Positions 9,241 through 19,869 are shown, counted from the first letter of the stretch. The stretch is DNA of 64,000 bases from Yersinia rochesterensis (GCF_003600645.1 NZ_CP032482.1:3348001-3412000); one strand, 5' to 3'. Notes: generated from the sequence alone by a model not told the origin. Program-made: numbers and translations.

Positions 9241-11919
9241 ATGTCTGACAATCACTCCGAGCATACTCTATCGCTGATCCCCACACCGGTTATTCCTGAG
9301 CAACCCGCATCACCGACCACCTATCTTGATAGCGAGCTGAATTGCCCGATACTCAAGCAACGGCTAGAGACTTTCCAGTCTTGGTTGGCTGATGCATTCA
9401 ATGGCGGAATCAGTGCAGAGACATTAATTGCTGCGCGCAGTGATTACATCGACCGCTTGTTGCGGCGACTGTGGACATTCTATGGCTTTGATGATGTGCC
9501 AGAAACCGCGCTGGTTGCCGTCGGCGGTTATGGTCGTGGTGAATTGCACCCACTATCTGATATCGATGTCCTGATTCTGACCAAACAACGCCTGAACGAC
9601 GAACAAGCTCCGCGAGTCGGCCAATTAATTACGTTGTTATGGGATTTGAAGCTGGAAGTCGGTCATAGTGTGCGCACTCTGGAAGAGTGTTTGCTGGAAG
9701 GTTTAGCCGACCTCACTGTTGCCACCAATATGATTGAATCGCGTCTAATTTGTGGCGATGTCGCGCTGTTCCTACAGATGCAAAAACATATTTTCAGCGA
9801 AAATTTCTGGCCCTCCCCCCAATTTTTCCATGCCAAGCAGGTTGAGCAACAAGAGCGGCATAAACGCTATCACGGCACCAGTTATAATCTCGAGCCAGAT
9901 ATCAAAAGTAGCCCCGGCGGCTTAAGGGATATTCATACCTTACAGTGGGTTGCCCGCCGCCATTTTGGCGCAACATCTTTAAGTGAAATGGTTGATTTTG
10001 GTTTTCTCACCAAAGCCGAGCGCAACGAACTGATTGAAAGCCAAAGTTTTTTATGGCGCATCCGCTTTGCTTTACATTTGGTACTGAACCGCTACGACAA
10101 CCGCCTGTTATTTGATCGCCAACTGAGTGTTGCTCAACTTTTGCAATATCAGGGCGAAGGTAATGAGCCGGTCGAACGTATGATGAAAGATTTTTATCGC
10201 ATGACACGCCGGGTTAGCGAACTGAATAACATGCTGTTGCAGTTATTTGATGAAGCCATTTTAGCGCTGGATGCCAATGAGAAACCACGGCCACTGGATG
10301 ATGAGTTTCAGTTGCGTGGCGATTTAATCGATCTGCGTGATGAAAATCTCTTTGTTGATAAACCTGAAGCTATAATGCGCATGTTCTATCTCATGGTGCG
10401 CAATCAGGACATCAAGGGCATTTACTCCACTACCGTGCGCCGTTTACGCCACGCCCGCCGGCACCTGAAACAGCCATTATGCAATATCCCTGAAGCCCGC
10501 AGGCTGTTTATGGCCATTTTACGCCACCCAGGGGCGGTTTCTCGGGCATTGTTACCTATGCATCGCCACAGCGTACTATGGGCCTATATGCCGCAATGGG
10601 GCAGTATTGTCGGGCAGATGCAGTTTGACCTGTTTCATGCTTATACCGTCGACGAGCACACTATCCGAGTGTTACTTAAACTCGAAAGCTTCGCCGATGA
10701 AACAACCCGCCCGCGTCACCCTCTTTGTGTCGAACTTTATCCGCGCCTTCCTCAGCCTGAATTACTGCTGCTTGCAGCACTGTTCCACGATATCGCCAAA
10801 GGACGAGGGGGTGACCATTCAATATTAGGCGCTCACGATGTGCTGGAATTTGCCGAGCAACATGGGCTGAACTCACGCGAGGCCCAATTAGTTGCCTGGC
10901 TAGTCCGTTGCCATCTATTAATGTCAGTTACAGCTCAACGCCGAGATATTCAAGACCCGGCGGTTATTCAGCGATTCTCAGCAGAAGTGCAAAGTGAAAC
11001 CCGCCTGCGTTATTTAGTCAGCCTGACTGTGGCCGATATTTGTGCCACCAATGAAAACCTGTGGAATAGCTGGAAACAAAGTTTGTTGCGCGAACTTTAT
11101 TTCGCCACAGAGAAGCAACTGCGCCGCGGCATGCAAAACAGCCCAGATTTACGCGAGCGCGTCCGCCATCATCGGCTACAAGCGCTGGCATTGCTGCGCA
11201 TGGATAATATTGATGAAGAAGCGCTGCACCGTATCTGGAGCCGCTGTAGAGCAGATTACTTCCTGCGCCATTCTCCCAATCAATTAGCCTGGCATGCCCG
11301 CCATTTACTGGAGCATGACTCAACCAAACCACTGGTGCTGGTCAGCCGTCAGGCCACACGGGGTGGGACTGAAATCTTTATTTGGTGCCCTGATCGCCCG
11401 TCATTGTTTGCCGCTGTTGTCGGTGAGTTGGATCGCCGAAACCTAAGTGTCCATGACGCACAGATTTTTACTAATCGAGATGGCATGGCGATGGATACTT
11501 TTATTGTGTTGGAGCCGGATGGCAGTCCATTGGCACAAGACCGACACCCTATTATCATCCATGCTTTGCAGCAAGCAATGACGCGACAAAACTACCAACA
11601 TCCACGTGTCAGGCGGTTATCACCCAAATTACGGCATTTCAGCGTACCGACTGAAACCAACTTCTTGCCAACGCACAATGAACGCCGGACATATCTGGAA
11701 CTCATTGCGCTCGACCAACCTGGGTTATTAGCGCGTGTCGGTGACATTTTTGCTGATTTAGGATTATCACTGCATAGTGCGCGCATCACCACAATCGGCG
11801 AACGGGTAGAGGATTTATTTGTGTTAGCAGATAAAGACCGCCGTGCTTTAAGCATTGAAACTCGTCGTGAATTAGCACAGCGGTTGACAGATACCCTCAA
11901 TCCGAACGATAAACTGTGA
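9241..11919 (+). CDS. glnD: GlnD, PII uridylyltransferase / uridylyl-removing enzyme
   Basis: Nitrogen sensor that uridylylates PII (GlnB/GlnK) under nitrogen limitation and removes UMP when glutamine is high. The 892-residue product has an N-terminal nucleotidyltransferase domain ([17 protein letters not shown], about residues 98-115). A central HD hydrolase domain follows ([14 protein letters not shown], near residue 515), then two C-terminal ACT domains for glutamine (around [19 protein letters not shown] and [19 protein letters not shown]). The start at 9241 is chosen because MSDNHSEH resembles the Yersinia N-terminus I recall and is preceded by GGGGA; nine upstream codons are in frame but unlikely. 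dapD follows 50 bp later. Confidence 0.97.
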   Translation: MSDNHSEHTLSLIPTPVIPEQPASPTTYLDSELNCPILKQRLETFQSWLADAFNGGISAETLIAARSDYIDRLLRRLWTFYGFDDVPETALVAVGGYGRGELHPLSDIDVLILTKQRLNDEQAPRVGQLITLLWDLKLEVGHSVRTLEECLLEGLADLTVATNMIESRLICGDVALFLQMQKHIFSENFWPSPQFFHAKQVEQQERHKRYHGTSYNLEPDIKSSPGGLRDIHTLQWVARRHFGATSLSEMVDFGFLTKAERNELIESQSFLWRIRFALHLVLNRYDNRLLFDRQLSVAQLLQYQGEGNEPVERMMKDFYRMTRRVSELNNMLLQLFDEAILALDANEKPRPLDDEFQLRGDLIDLRDENLFVDKPEAIMRMFYLMVRNQDIKGIYSTTVRRLRHARRHLKQPLCNIPEARRLFMAILRHPGAVSRALLPMHRHSVLWAYMPQWGSIVGQMQFDLFHAYTVDEHTIRVLLKLESFADETTRPRHPLCVELYPRLPQPELLLLAALFHDIAKGRGGDHSILGAHDVLEFAEQHGLNSREAQLVAWLVRCHLLMSVTAQRRDIQDPAVIQRFSAEVQSETRLRYLVSLTVADICATNENLWNSWKQSLLRELYFATEKQLRRGMQNSPDLRERVRHHRLQALALLRMDNIDEEALHRIWSRCRADYFLRHSPNQLAWHARHLLEHDSTKPLVLVSRQATRGGTEIFIWCPDRPSLFAAVVGELDRRNLSVHDAQIFTNRDGMAMDTFIVLEPDGSPLAQDRHPIIIHALQQAMTRQNYQHPRVRRLSPKLRHFSVPTETNFLPTHNERRTYLELIALDQPGLLARVGDIFADLGLSLHSARITTIGERVEDLFVLADKDRRALSIETRRELAQRLTDTLNPNDKL

Positions 11920-11969
11920 TACAAATATCTTTTTAGTCATTAATTTTTCTTACGATGGGAAAAAACAGG

Positions 11970-12794
11970 ATGCAGCAACTACAGAACGTTATTGAAACCG
12001 CTTTCGAGCGCCGTGCAGATATCACCCCGGCAAATGTTGACACCGTAACGCGCGAAGCGATTAACCACGTGATTGATCTGCTGGATACCGGCGCGCTGCG
12101 GGTGGCAGAAAAGATTGATGGCCAGTGGATTACTCACCAATGGCTAAAAAAAGCCGTGCTGCTGTCTTTCCGCATCAATGACAACCAGGTCATGGAAGGC
12201 GCAGAAACGCGTTACTACGATAAAGTCCCGATGAAGTTTGCTGGCTATGACGAAGCCCGTTTCCAACGTGAAGGTTTCCGTGTTGTACCTCCGGCAACCG
12301 TGCGTAAAGGCGCATACATTGCGCGTAATACTGTACTGATGCCTTCCTACGTTAATATCGGTGCTTTTGTTGATGAGGGCACCATGGTCGACACATGGGC
12401 AACAGTAGGTTCTTGCGCACAAATCGGTAAGAATGTTCATCTGTCTGGCGGCGTTGGCATTGGCGGCGTATTGGAGCCACTGCAAGCTAACCCAACCATT
12501 ATCGAGGACAACTGCTTTGTCGGCGCGCGTTCAGAAGTGGTCGAAGGGGTTATTGTTGAAGAAGGCTCGGTTATTTCCATGGGCGTTTTCATTGGTCAAA
12601 GCACCCGTATTTATGACCGCGAAACTGGCGAAATCCATTATGGTCGTGTTCCCGCTGGCTCTGTCGTCGTTTCAGGTAATCTCCCATCAAAAGACGGTAG
12701 CTACAGCCTGTACTGCGCGGTCATCGTGAAGAAAGTCGATGCGAAAACCCGTGGAAAAGTCGGCATTAATGAGTTATTACGCACCATCGACTAA
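11970..12794 (+). CDS. dapD: DapD, tetrahydrodipicolinate N-succinyltransferase
   Basis: Transfers succinyl from succinyl-CoA to tetrahydrodipicolinate in the succinylase branch of lysine and diaminopimelate synthesis. The 274-residue product equals the E. coli length. It contains the hexapeptide-repeat left-handed beta-helix in the middle ([20 protein letters not shown] through [20 protein letters not shown]) and ends [14 protein letters not shown]. An in-frame ATG five codons upstream exists at 11955, but [15 protein letters not shown] is the conserved start. A strong terminator follows. The lysine-pathway genes lysA and lysR are far away in this window. Confidence 0.97.
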   Translation: MQQLQNVIETAFERRADITPANVDTVTREAINHVIDLLDTGALRVAEKIDGQWITHQWLKKAVLLSFRINDNQVMEGAETRYYDKVPMKFAGYDEARFQREGFRVVPPATVRKGAYIARNTVLMPSYVNIGAFVDEGTMVDTWATVGSCAQIGKNVHLSGGVGIGGVLEPLQANPTIIEDNCFVGARSEVVEGVIVEEGSVISMGVFIGQSTRIYDRETGEIHYGRVPAGSVVVSGNLPSKDGSYSLYCAVIVKKVDAKTRGKVGINELLRTID

Positions 12795-12802
12795 GATTGA
12801 AG

Positions 12803-12831
12803 ATAGCGGGCTAATTACCCGCTATTTTTTT
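12803..12831 (+). terminator. Terminator after dapD
   Basis: Stem ATAGCGGG/CCCGCTAT (12803-12810 with 12818-12825), 7-nt loop, then a run of seven T. Textbook Rho-independent form. Confidence 0.9.
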
Positions 12832-12985
12832 GCCTTGTGAGTTAATCACATTTTTTGGCGAAAATTACCGTCATAATCATAATCTGTGGAATATAGACCT
12901 AAAGTAATTGGCATTTACAGGGAGACCGCAAGCTAATCCCCAGCAATTCCAAATATGAAAGGGATAAAACTAAAAAGGTGGCGCT

Positions 12986-13375
12986 ATGTATGACAATCTG
13001 AAAAGCTTAGGAATCACACAACCAGAAGATGTCGATCGCTATAGCCTGCGTCAGGAGGCCAATAACGACATTCTGAAAATTTACTTCCGCAAAGATAAAG
13101 GTGAATTTTTTGCTAAGAGTGTGAAGTTCAAATACCCACGCCAGCGCAAAACTGTGGTTGCTGATAATGCTGGTCATGGCTATAAAGAAATCAATGAAAT
13201 CAACCCAAATCTACGCTATGTCATTGATGAGCTTGATCAACTGTGCAAGCGCGATCAAGTTGAAGTTGATTTGAAACGTAAAATTCTAGATGACTTGCGT
13301 CATTTAGAGAGTGTAGTGACCAATAAGATTGCTGAAATTGAAGCTGACCTGGAAAAACTGACCAACGGCCGCTAA
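12986..13375 (+). CDS. yaeH: YaeH, UPF0325 family protein of unknown function
   Basis: The 129-residue product is highly charged with no membrane segment or signal peptide. It matches the UPF0325/YaeH family in length and order: [10 protein letters not shown] at the N-terminus, the basic patch [14 protein letters not shown] in the middle, and a helical C-terminus with many Glu, Asp and Lys that may form a coiled coil. No function is established to my knowledge. Its position after dapD is conserved with E. coli. Downstream of it synteny with the E. coli 4-minute region ends. Confidence 0.92.
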   Translation: MYDNLKSLGITQPEDVDRYSLRQEANNDILKIYFRKDKGEFFAKSVKFKYPRQRKTVVADNAGHGYKEINEINPNLRYVIDELDQLCKRDQVEVDLKRKILDDLRHLESVVTNKIAEIEADLEKLTNGR

Positions 13376-13408
13376 ATCTGGTTTTTAATATTGCTAAAGT
13401 CACTGGAG

Positions 13409-13444
13409 TTGCAGGTGAATAAACATCGCCCTCACCTGCAATTT
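13409..13444 (+). terminator. Possible terminator after yaeH
   Basis: A perfect 10-bp stem TTGCAGGTGA/TCACCTGCAA (13409-13418 with 13432-13441) with a 13-nt loop is followed by only TTTC. The stem is convincing; the U-tract is short. Confidence 0.5.
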
Positions 13445-13458
13445 CATGGATAGAGATA

Positions 13459-13527
13459 TATACCCTAAATAATTCGAGTTGCGGAAAAGCGGCCAACGCA
13501 CATGCAGCTTGAAGTATGGCGGGTATA
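13459..13527. repeat. Short, internally deleted ERIC element (69 bp)
   Basis: Both ERIC ends are intact (TATACCCTAAATAATTCGAG at the left, GAAGTATGGCGGGTATA at the right). The central ~57 bp of the palindrome, including the AATCCC and GGGTGAAC arms, is missing. It sits exactly in the interval joining the yaeH side to the yqcA side, two segments that are far apart in E. coli. Confidence 0.88.
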
Positions 13528-13544
13528 GTTATTGAAATAAATAG

Positions 13545-13994
13545 TTATTGAAGTAGGCGGCCCCACTGCTCTACCCACGAAGCTGAAACCACCTCTGGCT
13601 CTGGGTGTTCGGTGGCATCAATCTCCAGCCTTTCGCCAATTCTCGTAGCACCCTGCTCTTGCAGCAATTCATCAAATGCACGCCCGGCACCACAGAAGCT
13701 ATCATAGCTGCTGTCACCCAACGCAATCACGCCATAGCGCAACTCTGGCTGGAAGCCAACTTGATCGCGCACAGCGGCAAAGAGCGAAGCAATACTGTCA
13801 GGGAAATCCCCCTGCCCGGTTGTCGAGGTCACCACCAGCGCATAATGTTGACGATAATACTGCCAGGCCTCTAAAGTGCCCTCATCGAACACTTTGACCT
13901 CATGCCCCTGTTCTTTCAGTATATTTTCAGCTTCTTCCGCAACTAATAGCGCGTTACCGTAGACCGTGCCGACAAAAATCCCGACCTGAGCCAT
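13545..13994 (-). CDS. yqcA: YqcA, flavodoxin
   Basis: Small FMN-binding electron carrier of the MioC/YqcA type. The 149-residue product has an N-terminal phosphate-binding loop ([12 protein letters not shown]) and the flavin-binding loops [12 protein letters not shown] near residue 57 and [14 protein letters not shown] near residue 91. The redox partner is not evident from the sequence. The gene follows truC by 28 bp on the same strand, in the yqcC-truC-yqcA order of E. coli, so the three are probably one transcript. Confidence 0.93.
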   Translation of the reverse strand: MAQVGIFVGTVYGNALLVAEEAENILKEQGHEVKVFDEGTLEAWQYYRQHYALVVTSTTGQGDFPDSIASLFAAVRDQVGFQPELRYGVIALGDSSYDSFCGAGRAFDELLQEQGATRIGERLEIDATEHPEPEVVSASWVEQWGRLLQ

Positions 13995-14022
13995 AAAAAA
14001 TATTTCCTTTTAACGAGAAAAA

Positions 14023-14793
14023 TTACGCACTATCCTGACCTGCAGTTGCTGGAAACTCAACCCTTTCAAGATGAGGGGTAATACCCCGCCAGCCAAAATG
14101 TGACATCAGCTGTTGCCAGGAATCATCCCAACGCGCGGTCAAATTGAGTGGCTCTCCGGTGACAGGGTGATTCAGATGCAAATGGCTGGCATGAAGCATG
14201 AGCCGTGAACAATCAAAATGCTCAGCAATTCCACGATTTTGGCGTAAATCGCCATGGGTGCTGTCACCGATGATAGGGTGGCGAATGTGCGCCATATGCC
14301 GCCGTAGCTGGTGTTTACGCCCTGTTTCTGGCTTTAATTCCATTAAACTGCGCGCAGTGTCATAGCGCCCAATGGCAATGGGAACTTCCACTTGAGCCAG
14401 TGCGTGATAATGGGTAACCGAAGGCTGCGGGGCTTTATCTGGCCGGGCAAATTTATCCGCAATTTTGTCTAACTCTTCGGTCATCTCGTAATCAATCGTG
14501 CCATCTTCCAGTACATATCCACGTACAACCGCATGATATGTTTTCTGAATTTGATGCTGCTCAAATTGTAATGAAAGGGCACGGGCCACATCACTGGACA
14601 GCGCCATCAGCAACACACCTGATGTCGGGCGATCCAGTCGATGGACGGTATAAACATGCTGGCCAATCTGGTCGCGTACTGTTTGCATTACAAATACAGT
14701 TTCGTTGCTATCCAACCAACTGCGGTGGACAAGCCAGCCAGCCGGTTTATTGACCGCAACTATATGTTCATCTTGATAAAGTATTTCCAACAT
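14023..14793 (-). CDS. truC: TruC, tRNA pseudouridine(65) synthase
   Basis: Isomerises U65 to pseudouridine in the T-stem of some tRNAs. The 256-residue protein belongs to the RluA family. The catalytic motif HRLDRPTSG holds Asp54, and the downstream LKPETGRKHQLRRHMAHI block is the conserved RNA-binding strand. There is no S4 domain, as expected for TruC. Its ATG overlaps the yqcC stop codon by one base (TAATG), indicating translational coupling. Confidence 0.95.
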   Translation of the reverse strand: MLEILYQDEHIVAVNKPAGWLVHRSWLDSNETVFVMQTVRDQIGQHVYTVHRLDRPTSGVLLMALSSDVARALSLQFEQHQIQKTYHAVVRGYVLEDGTIDYEMTEELDKIADKFARPDKAPQPSVTHYHALAQVEVPIAIGRYDTARSLMELKPETGRKHQLRRHMAHIRHPIIGDSTHGDLRQNRGIAEHFDCSRLMLHASHLHLNHPVTGEPLNLTARWDDSWQQLMSHFGWRGITPHLERVEFPATAGQDSA

Positions 14794-15125
14794 TAGTGAC
14801 TTTCTTTATTCAGCAGGTCATCGAGGCGCTGTAATTCAACCAGCAGTAAGGTGCAATCTGGACGGCCCTCACCACTCAGCGCCTCTTCAAAGTAGGGTGT
14901 AATGGCAAAACGAGTAGGGAGTGGCCCTTTCGATTCCAGCAATGCATACATCCGAGGAATAAGTACCCATTGCAACCACTGCTCAGCATCCATGGTATCA
15001 ATGCTGAAAGGCTCATTACTTTCAAAAGCCTCGACTGACGGTGGAACAGATTGCCAAAGGTCAATTGCCCGCATGGCAAGCTCGATATTTTGTAGGCTCT
15101 GGCGCACCTGATTTTCTGTATTCAT
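14793..15125 (-). CDS. yqcC: YqcC family protein (DUF446)
   Basis: The 110-residue protein matches E. coli YqcC (109 residues). The hallmark is the block EQWLQWVLIPRMYALLE followed by PLPTRFAITPYFEEAL. It has no signal peptide. Function is unestablished; gene order with truC suggests, but does not show, a role linked to tRNA modification. The start is taken at MNTENQVRQ (15125), with a GAGAG stretch upstream, rather than the in-frame ATG at 15158 whose extra residues have no match in the family. Confidence 0.88.
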   Translation of the reverse strand: MNTENQVRQSLQNIELAMRAIDLWQSVPPSVEAFESNEPFSIDTMDAEQWLQWVLIPRMYALLESKGPLPTRFAITPYFEEALSGEGRPDCTLLLVELQRLDDLLNKESH

Positions 15126-15251
15126 GATTATGCTCTCAACCAAAAAATAACCATTCACCGGGCTGGTTCAACGGCGGCCAAGCATACCATTGAAGAAGAA
15201 GATGCCAAAATCCCCTCTAAACGATAGGCATAGGTTGAATAAAATACAGAT

Positions 15252-15563
15252 AAAAAAAGGGGTACTGTTTTACCAGTACCCCTCTATTCGTTTCATAGCA
15301 ATCCAGCTAAAAGTGATGCTCCCTGCTCAATCCTTGAAAACTTTTCCGTGCGGTTATCCTAACCAGCAATCCGTCGCGTTGTCCTACACCATCCCGGTGT
15401 CAATCCTGAGGTTATCCTAACCCACCAATCATCCTGAACTGGCTCTCAATCTCCATCCTGGAGGTGTCCTTTGTTTCGTCCTGAAACATCCCTTCACTCA
15501 TCCTAAGCAGTCCCTGTGTTCTTCATCCTGAAGTGGCATCATCCCGATACCGTCCTTCTCGAC
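15252..15563 (-). ncRNA. csrB: CsrB, CsrA-sequestering small RNA
   Basis: Read on the minus strand, this 312-nt stretch contains about twenty GGA triplets, many as CAGGATG, TAGGATA or GGGATG in the loops of short hairpins. It ends with a strong terminator: a GGGGTACTG/CAGTACCCC stem (15259-15282) and seven T to 15252. The segment AAAGGACACCTCCAGGATGG is the same as in E. coli CsrB. Position between yqcC and syd is also as in E. coli. CsrB titrates CsrA, the global post-transcriptional regulator of carbon flow, motility and virulence. It is shorter than the ~369-nt E. coli form. The 5' end is estimated from GTCGAGAAGG, which resembles the E. coli start, with TAGGAT just upstream; it is uncertain by some nucleotides. 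Confidence 0.93.
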
Positions 15564-15745
15564 CAGATCCTATCCAGCGAGTAAAGGATCGCTTAATCAA
15601 CAAAGAGAGACAAGGTATCGTCAGAATAATGAGGAAATGCTTTTATATATAAAAAAATGAATGTTTATAACGAAATGATTTTATTGAAGATAAACCCGAC
15701 ACAATAATTTCACATAAAATGAATAGAAGTGATGTCTCACAGCCC

Positions 15746-15765
15746 GTGTGCGAGATCTCTCACAC
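15746..15765. promoter_or_regulatory. UvrY (GacA-type) response-regulator site upstream of csrB
   Basis: A 20-bp near-perfect palindrome, GTGTGCGAGATCTCTCACAC, with one mismatched pair. On the csrB strand it reads GTGTGAGAGATCTCGCACAC, close to the BarA-UvrY consensus TGTGAGAGATCTCTTACA that I recall from E. coli csrB. Its centre is about 190 bp upstream of the predicted csrB start, similar to the E. coli geometry. The rest of 15564-15797 is AT-rich with no gene. Confidence 0.75.
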
Positions 15766-15797
15766 GAGCTGTATTGGAAAAAACAATGACCATTTAT

Positions 15798-16349
15798 TTA
15801 TTCAGGAAATACTGGTCGTAATGCATCCAGAAAATGAGTGAGAGTCGATGCCAACAATGTCCGTTTTCCGCTACCAAACTCCTCTAACACCACATTGCCA
15901 GTAACATTACACAATGAGGCCATGGTCATTTCCGATTCTGTTGTCGCCAAAAACAGTGTCGGTGAGAGTTTTAGCCTTTTTTGTGTCACCAAATGACCAA
16001 TGAGATTCTCCTGTAAACGGATAAAGTCATCTTCACTCCAAACTTGCAGCAAGGTAAAGCGGTGGTCACCTAAATCTGCTTTCATATCTCCGGCATATTG
16101 CTGGGTATAAAACTCATGAATATCGGGATGAAGTTGAATCTCCAGTGCCCGTTCAATATTAGCGAGATTAGCACCCGTGACAAAAGGCTGTGGTAACCAA
16201 AATACCTGATTATCCTCAGTTTCTATATTACACGGAGAAGGAACCCCATAAAGTTCCTCACTGGCAGGTGGCCGCCCAGTTTGCTGCTGCCATAAATCAA
16301 TATAGCGCTGGGTAAAACCCTTGAGTGCCGTTGAAACGTTCTGGTCCAT
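15798..16349 (-). CDS. syd: Syd, SecY-interacting protein
   Basis: Peripheral inner-membrane protein that binds SecY and is thought to check the integrity of the SecYEG translocon. The 183-residue product aligns with E. coli Syd (181). Conserved blocks are [11 protein letters not shown] near residue 30, the acidic [17 protein letters not shown], and [20 protein letters not shown], followed by [10 protein letters not shown]. No membrane segment is present. The start at 16349 ([12 protein letters not shown]) is chosen by length and alignment; the frame continues 27 codons upstream without support. Divergent from queF across 130 bp. Confidence 0.94.
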   Translation of the reverse strand: MDQNVSTALKGFTQRYIDLWQQQTGRPPASEELYGVPSPCNIETEDNQVFWLPQPFVTGANLANIERALEIQLHPDIHEFYTQQYAGDMKADLGDHRFTLLQVWSEDDFIRLQENLIGHLVTQKRLKLSPTLFLATTESEMTMASLCNVTGNVVLEEFGSGKRTLLASTLTHFLDALRPVFPE

Positions 16350-16479
16350 TATTATTCTCTGTATCGCGGCGGCTTGCTCTGCACCCTGGAGGGCATAGCT
16401 CTCACTCAGAAATGCAGTTAAACGCGGCATTAATTGATAAACTACAGCTATTGTACCTTTCTCTCATCATGGGAACAGC

Positions 16480-17325
16480 ATGTCTTCATATCAAGACCAC
16501 GAAGCTCTGGCGGAACTGACGTTAGGCAAACCTACTGCATATCGCGACCACTATGACGTAACCTTATTGCAGGCCGTACCACGCAGTATGAACCGCGAAC
16601 CCCTCGGTTTATATCCTGATAATCTGCCCTTTCATGGCGCGGATATCTGGACATTGTATGAGCTGTCGTGGCTAAACAGTAAGGGCTTACCACAAGTTGC
16701 TGTGGGTGAAATTAGCCTAAATGCTGATAGCGTTAATCTCATTGAATCAAAGAGTTTCAAACTTTATCTCAACAGTTTTAACCAAACCACGTTTACTGAC
16801 TGGGAAAATGTACGAACAACTTTGCAACAGGATTTATCCGCCTGTGCTCAAGGAGATGTGAATGTCAGGCTATACCGGCTAGATGAAATAACACATCAAC
16901 CGATTGCCAATTTCACGGGGGAATGTCTGGACGAGCAAGATATTCGCATTGATAGCTATGAGTTCAGTGCCGATTATCTGCAAGGTGCGGCGGGTAAAAA
17001 CCACGTGGAAGAAAACCTGGTCAGCCACTTGCTTAAGTCCAACTGCTTGATAACCCACCAACCAGATTGGGGTTCAGTCCAAATCAGCTACAGCGGCCCA
17101 CAGATTAACCGGGAAGCCCTACTGCGCTATCTGGTCTCTTTCCGCCATCATAATGAGTTTCACGAACAGTGCGTCGAGCGTATTTTCAATGACATTATGC
17201 ATTTCTGTCAGCCAGAAACATTATCAGTTTATGCGCGCTATACCCGTCGCGGCGGGCTGGATATTAATCCCTGGCGTTCCAATACTGATTTTGTGCCATC
17301 AACTGGCCGCCTGGCACGGCAATAA
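16480..17325 (+). CDS. queF: QueF, NADPH-dependent 7-cyano-7-deazaguanine reductase
   Basis: Reduces preQ0 to preQ1, the four-electron nitrile reduction in queuosine biosynthesis. The 281-residue protein is the long YqcD-type form with duplicated tunnelling folds. The QueF motif [15 protein letters not shown] is at residues 89-103. The catalytic Cys189 and Asp196 lie in the block [12 protein letters not shown], and the C-terminal [14 protein letters not shown] is conserved. No riboswitch was sought beyond inspection of the 130-bp syd-queF gap, where I saw none. Confidence 0.96.
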   Translation: MSSYQDHEALAELTLGKPTAYRDHYDVTLLQAVPRSMNREPLGLYPDNLPFHGADIWTLYELSWLNSKGLPQVAVGEISLNADSVNLIESKSFKLYLNSFNQTTFTDWENVRTTLQQDLSACAQGDVNVRLYRLDEITHQPIANFTGECLDEQDIRIDSYEFSADYLQGAAGKNHVEENLVSHLLKSNCLITHQPDWGSVQISYSGPQINREALLRYLVSFRHHNEFHEQCVERIFNDIMHFCQPETLSVYARYTRRGGLDINPWRSNTDFVPSTGRLARQ

Positions 17326-17536
17326 ATGCGTACAGATGCGCAACTTTATCACCGGTTGTACGTTAGTATTGGCAAAAAATGAGCGACAACGTTAAGGTTA
17401 TTTATAGGTTCCTCATGCTATTTTTAGTATAAGAATCAGTAATGAATACTTAGTGGCCTCTGATATTCCACGGAAAACAGAAAGCAACACTCTGATACAC
17501 AGGCACTACCACCCTCAAGGGTGTAAAGGAGTAACT

Positions 17537-18901
17537 TTGATTACACATGTCAGTCCACTCGGTTCAATGGATCTGTTATCACAGCTCGAAGTGGATATGC
17601 TCAAGCGTACAGCCAGCAGTGATCTGTACCGTTTATTTCGCAATTGCTCATTAGCTGTTCTCAATTCAGGCAGCCTGACCGATAACAGCAAAGAGCTTTT
17701 ATCTCGCTATGAAACCTTTGATATCAATGTGCTTCGCCGCGAACGTGGTGTAAAACTCGAACTGGTTAACCCACCAGAGCATGCTTTTGTTGATGGTAAA
17801 ATTATCCGCTCTTTGCAAGCAAACCTGTTTGCGGTGTTGCGTGACATTTTGTTTGTGAATGGTCAAATCGTCAATGCTGGGCGTTTCCAACATCTCAATA
17901 TGGAAAGCTCCAGCCATTTGACCAACCTGGTCTTTTCAATTTTGCGTAATGCCCGTGCCCTACATCTTGATGAAGATCCAAATATGATTGTGTGCTGGGG
18001 CGGCCATTCAATCAATGAAACCGAATACTTGTATGCCCGTAAAGTTGGCAGCCAATTGGGTTTGCGTGAATTGAATATCTGCACCGGCTGTGGGCCAGGG
18101 GCGATGGAAGCACCGATGAAAGGCGCCGCTGTTGGCCATGCCCAACAACGCTACAGACAAGGCCGCTTTATCGGGATGACCGAGCCGTCAATCATTGCTG
18201 CTGAGCCGCCAAACCCATTAGTCAATGAGCTGATTATCATGCCAGACATTGAAAAACGGCTAGAAGCTTTCGTCCGTATCGCCCATGGCATTATTATTTT
18301 CCCTGGCGGTGTGGGGACAGCAGAAGAATTGCTTTATTTATTAGGTATTCTGATGAACCCGCATAATAAGGAGCAGGTTTTACCCCTGATCCTGACGGGG
18401 CCTAAAGAGAGTGCGGATTATTTCAGGGTCGTGGACGAGTTCATCATGAACACGCTGGGTGATGAAGCACGTAAATACTACCAAATAATTATTGATGACC
18501 CCGATGAAGTCGCGCGTCAAATGAAGAAAGCAATGCCATTGGTGAAAGAGAATCGCCGTAATACCGGGGATGCTTATAGCTTTAACTGGTCTATTCGTAT
18601 CGAGCCAGATTTACAGCATCCTTTCGAGCCAAACCATGAAAATATGGCGAATCTGGACTTATCCCATAATCAAGCCCCAGAGAAGCTAGCGGCAGCATTA
18701 CGCCGTGCTTTCTCCGGTATTGTGGCGGGTAACGTCAAAGAGGTCGGGATTCATGCAATTGAAGCTCATGGGCCATTCAAATTGCACGGTGACCCGCTAC
18801 TGATGAAGCAAATGGATCAATTGCTGCAAGGCTTTATTATCCAGCAACGGATGAAGCTACCGGGCAGTGACTACACACCTTGCTATGAAATCTGTAGTTA
18901 A
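17537..18901 (+). CDS. ppnN: PpnN, pyrimidine/purine nucleotide 5'-monophosphate nucleosidase
   Basis: Hydrolyses nucleoside monophosphates to base and ribose 5-phosphate; in E. coli it is bound and stimulated by (p)ppGpp. The 454-residue product equals the E. coli YgdH length. The central LOG-like Rossmann domain has the hallmark [15 protein letters not shown] near residue 285, preceded by [14 protein letters not shown]. The start is a TTG at 17537: AAAGGAG sits five bases upstream and the resulting (M)[11 protein letters not shown] matches E. coli. An in-frame GTG 28 codons upstream gives residues with no family match. It is monocistronic in appearance. Confidence 0.95.
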   Translation: MITHVSPLGSMDLLSQLEVDMLKRTASSDLYRLFRNCSLAVLNSGSLTDNSKELLSRYETFDINVLRRERGVKLELVNPPEHAFVDGKIIRSLQANLFAVLRDILFVNGQIVNAGRFQHLNMESSSHLTNLVFSILRNARALHLDEDPNMIVCWGGHSINETEYLYARKVGSQLGLRELNICTGCGPGAMEAPMKGAAVGHAQQRYRQGRFIGMTEPSIIAAEPPNPLVNELIIMPDIEKRLEAFVRIAHGIIIFPGGVGTAEELLYLLGILMNPHNKEQVLPLILTGPKESADYFRVVDEFIMNTLGDEARKYYQIIIDDPDEVARQMKKAMPLVKENRRNTGDAYSFNWSIRIEPDLQHPFEPNHENMANLDLSHNQAPEKLAAALRRAFSGIVAGNVKEVGIHAIEAHGPFKLHGDPLLMKQMDQLLQGFIIQQRMKLPGSDYTPCYEICS

Positions 18902-19045
18902 AAAATCAGTAACTTTCACCGGTAGTGCGAGCAGGATCCCCCGGCTGGCGCTACCTGAAAGTTATTTGAATCCCTGCAGGTTCGCTCTTTATAGTAAAGA
19001 ATGGCCAATAAAATAGCCCTCACGGGATAGGTTTTAAGACAGTCC

Positions 19046-19801
19046 ATGCAAATTCATCTTCTTATCGTCGACGCCCTTAACCTGATTCGCCGCATTCACG
19101 CGGTGCAAGGTTCACCTTGTGTGAATGCTTGTCAGCATGCACTGCAACAGCTGATTTCACATAGCCAACCAACTCACGCCGTCGCCGTTTTTGATGAAGA
19201 TGACCGCTCGGATAGTTGGCGGCATCAACTCTTGCCCGATTACAAAGCGGGCCGCTCACCGATGCCAGACAATCTGCAACAAGAAATGCCGCTAATCCGT
19301 GAAGCATTCCATTCATTGGGTGTTGATTGCTGGAGCTCTCCGGGCAATGAAGCTGATGATCTTGCTGCGACATTGGCGACAAAAATCGGTGGGGCTGGGC
19401 ATCAAGTGACTATTGTTTCAACCGACAAAGGCTATTGCCAGTTGTTAGCACCGAATGTACAAATTCGTGATTACTTTCAAAAACGCTGGCTGGATATGCC
19501 GTTCGTAAAACAAGAATTTGGTGTATTACCGCACCAATTGCCTGATTACTGGGGACTTGCTGGGATCAGCAGTAGTAAAATTCCGGGTGTCGCCGGCATT
19601 GGAGCAAAAACTGCCGCGCTGTTATTGCAGCAAATTAGTAATCTGGAAGAACTCTATCAAGAGCTAGATTCAGTGCCGGAGAAATGGCACAAAAAGTTGC
19701 AACAGCACCAAGAGATGGCTTTTATTTGTAAGCAAATTGCGACACTAAAAACTGATTTGCCATTAAGCGGCAATTTGCAGCAATTACGTTTGAATCGATG
19801 A
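19046..19801 (+). CDS. xni: Xni (ExoIX), flap endonuclease-like protein
   Basis: Structure-specific 5'-nuclease homologous to the 5' domain of DNA polymerase I. The 251-residue protein has the same length as E. coli Xni. The N-terminal [12 protein letters not shown] block and metal-binding [11 protein letters not shown] (Asp104, Asp105) are present. A helix-hairpin-helix K-binding site follows near residues 170-195 ([17 protein letters not shown]). It lacks some metal ligands of Taq-type 5'-nucleases, as the family does. In E. coli sdaCB lies between ppnN and xni; here the two are adjacent. Confidence 0.95.
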   Translation: MQIHLLIVDALNLIRRIHAVQGSPCVNACQHALQQLISHSQPTHAVAVFDEDDRSDSWRHQLLPDYKAGRSPMPDNLQQEMPLIREAFHSLGVDCWSSPGNEADDLAATLATKIGGAGHQVTIVSTDKGYCQLLAPNVQIRDYFQKRWLDMPFVKQEFGVLPHQLPDYWGLAGISSSKIPGVAGIGAKTAALLLQQISNLEELYQELDSVPEKWHKKLQQHQEMAFICKQIATLKTDLPLSGNLQQLRLNR

Positions 19802-19810
19802 TATCAGCAT

Positions 19811-19837
19811 AAAAACAAAGGGGCCAATTGGCCCCTT
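19811..19837 (-). terminator. Terminator between xni and rlmM
   Basis: A perfect 20-bp palindrome AAGGGGCCAATTGGCCCCTT (19818-19837) lies between two convergent genes. On the minus strand it is followed by TTTGTTTTTA, so it best fits rlmM; it may also act for xni. Confidence 0.75.
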
Positions 19838-19869
19838 GTGCGTAAGACAGACAGGTCTATCACTAAAAT

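Noticed and set aside
15190..15420. Plus-strand open frame of 76 codons
   Set aside because: It is antisense to csrB and consists of the low-complexity complement of its GGA repeats.
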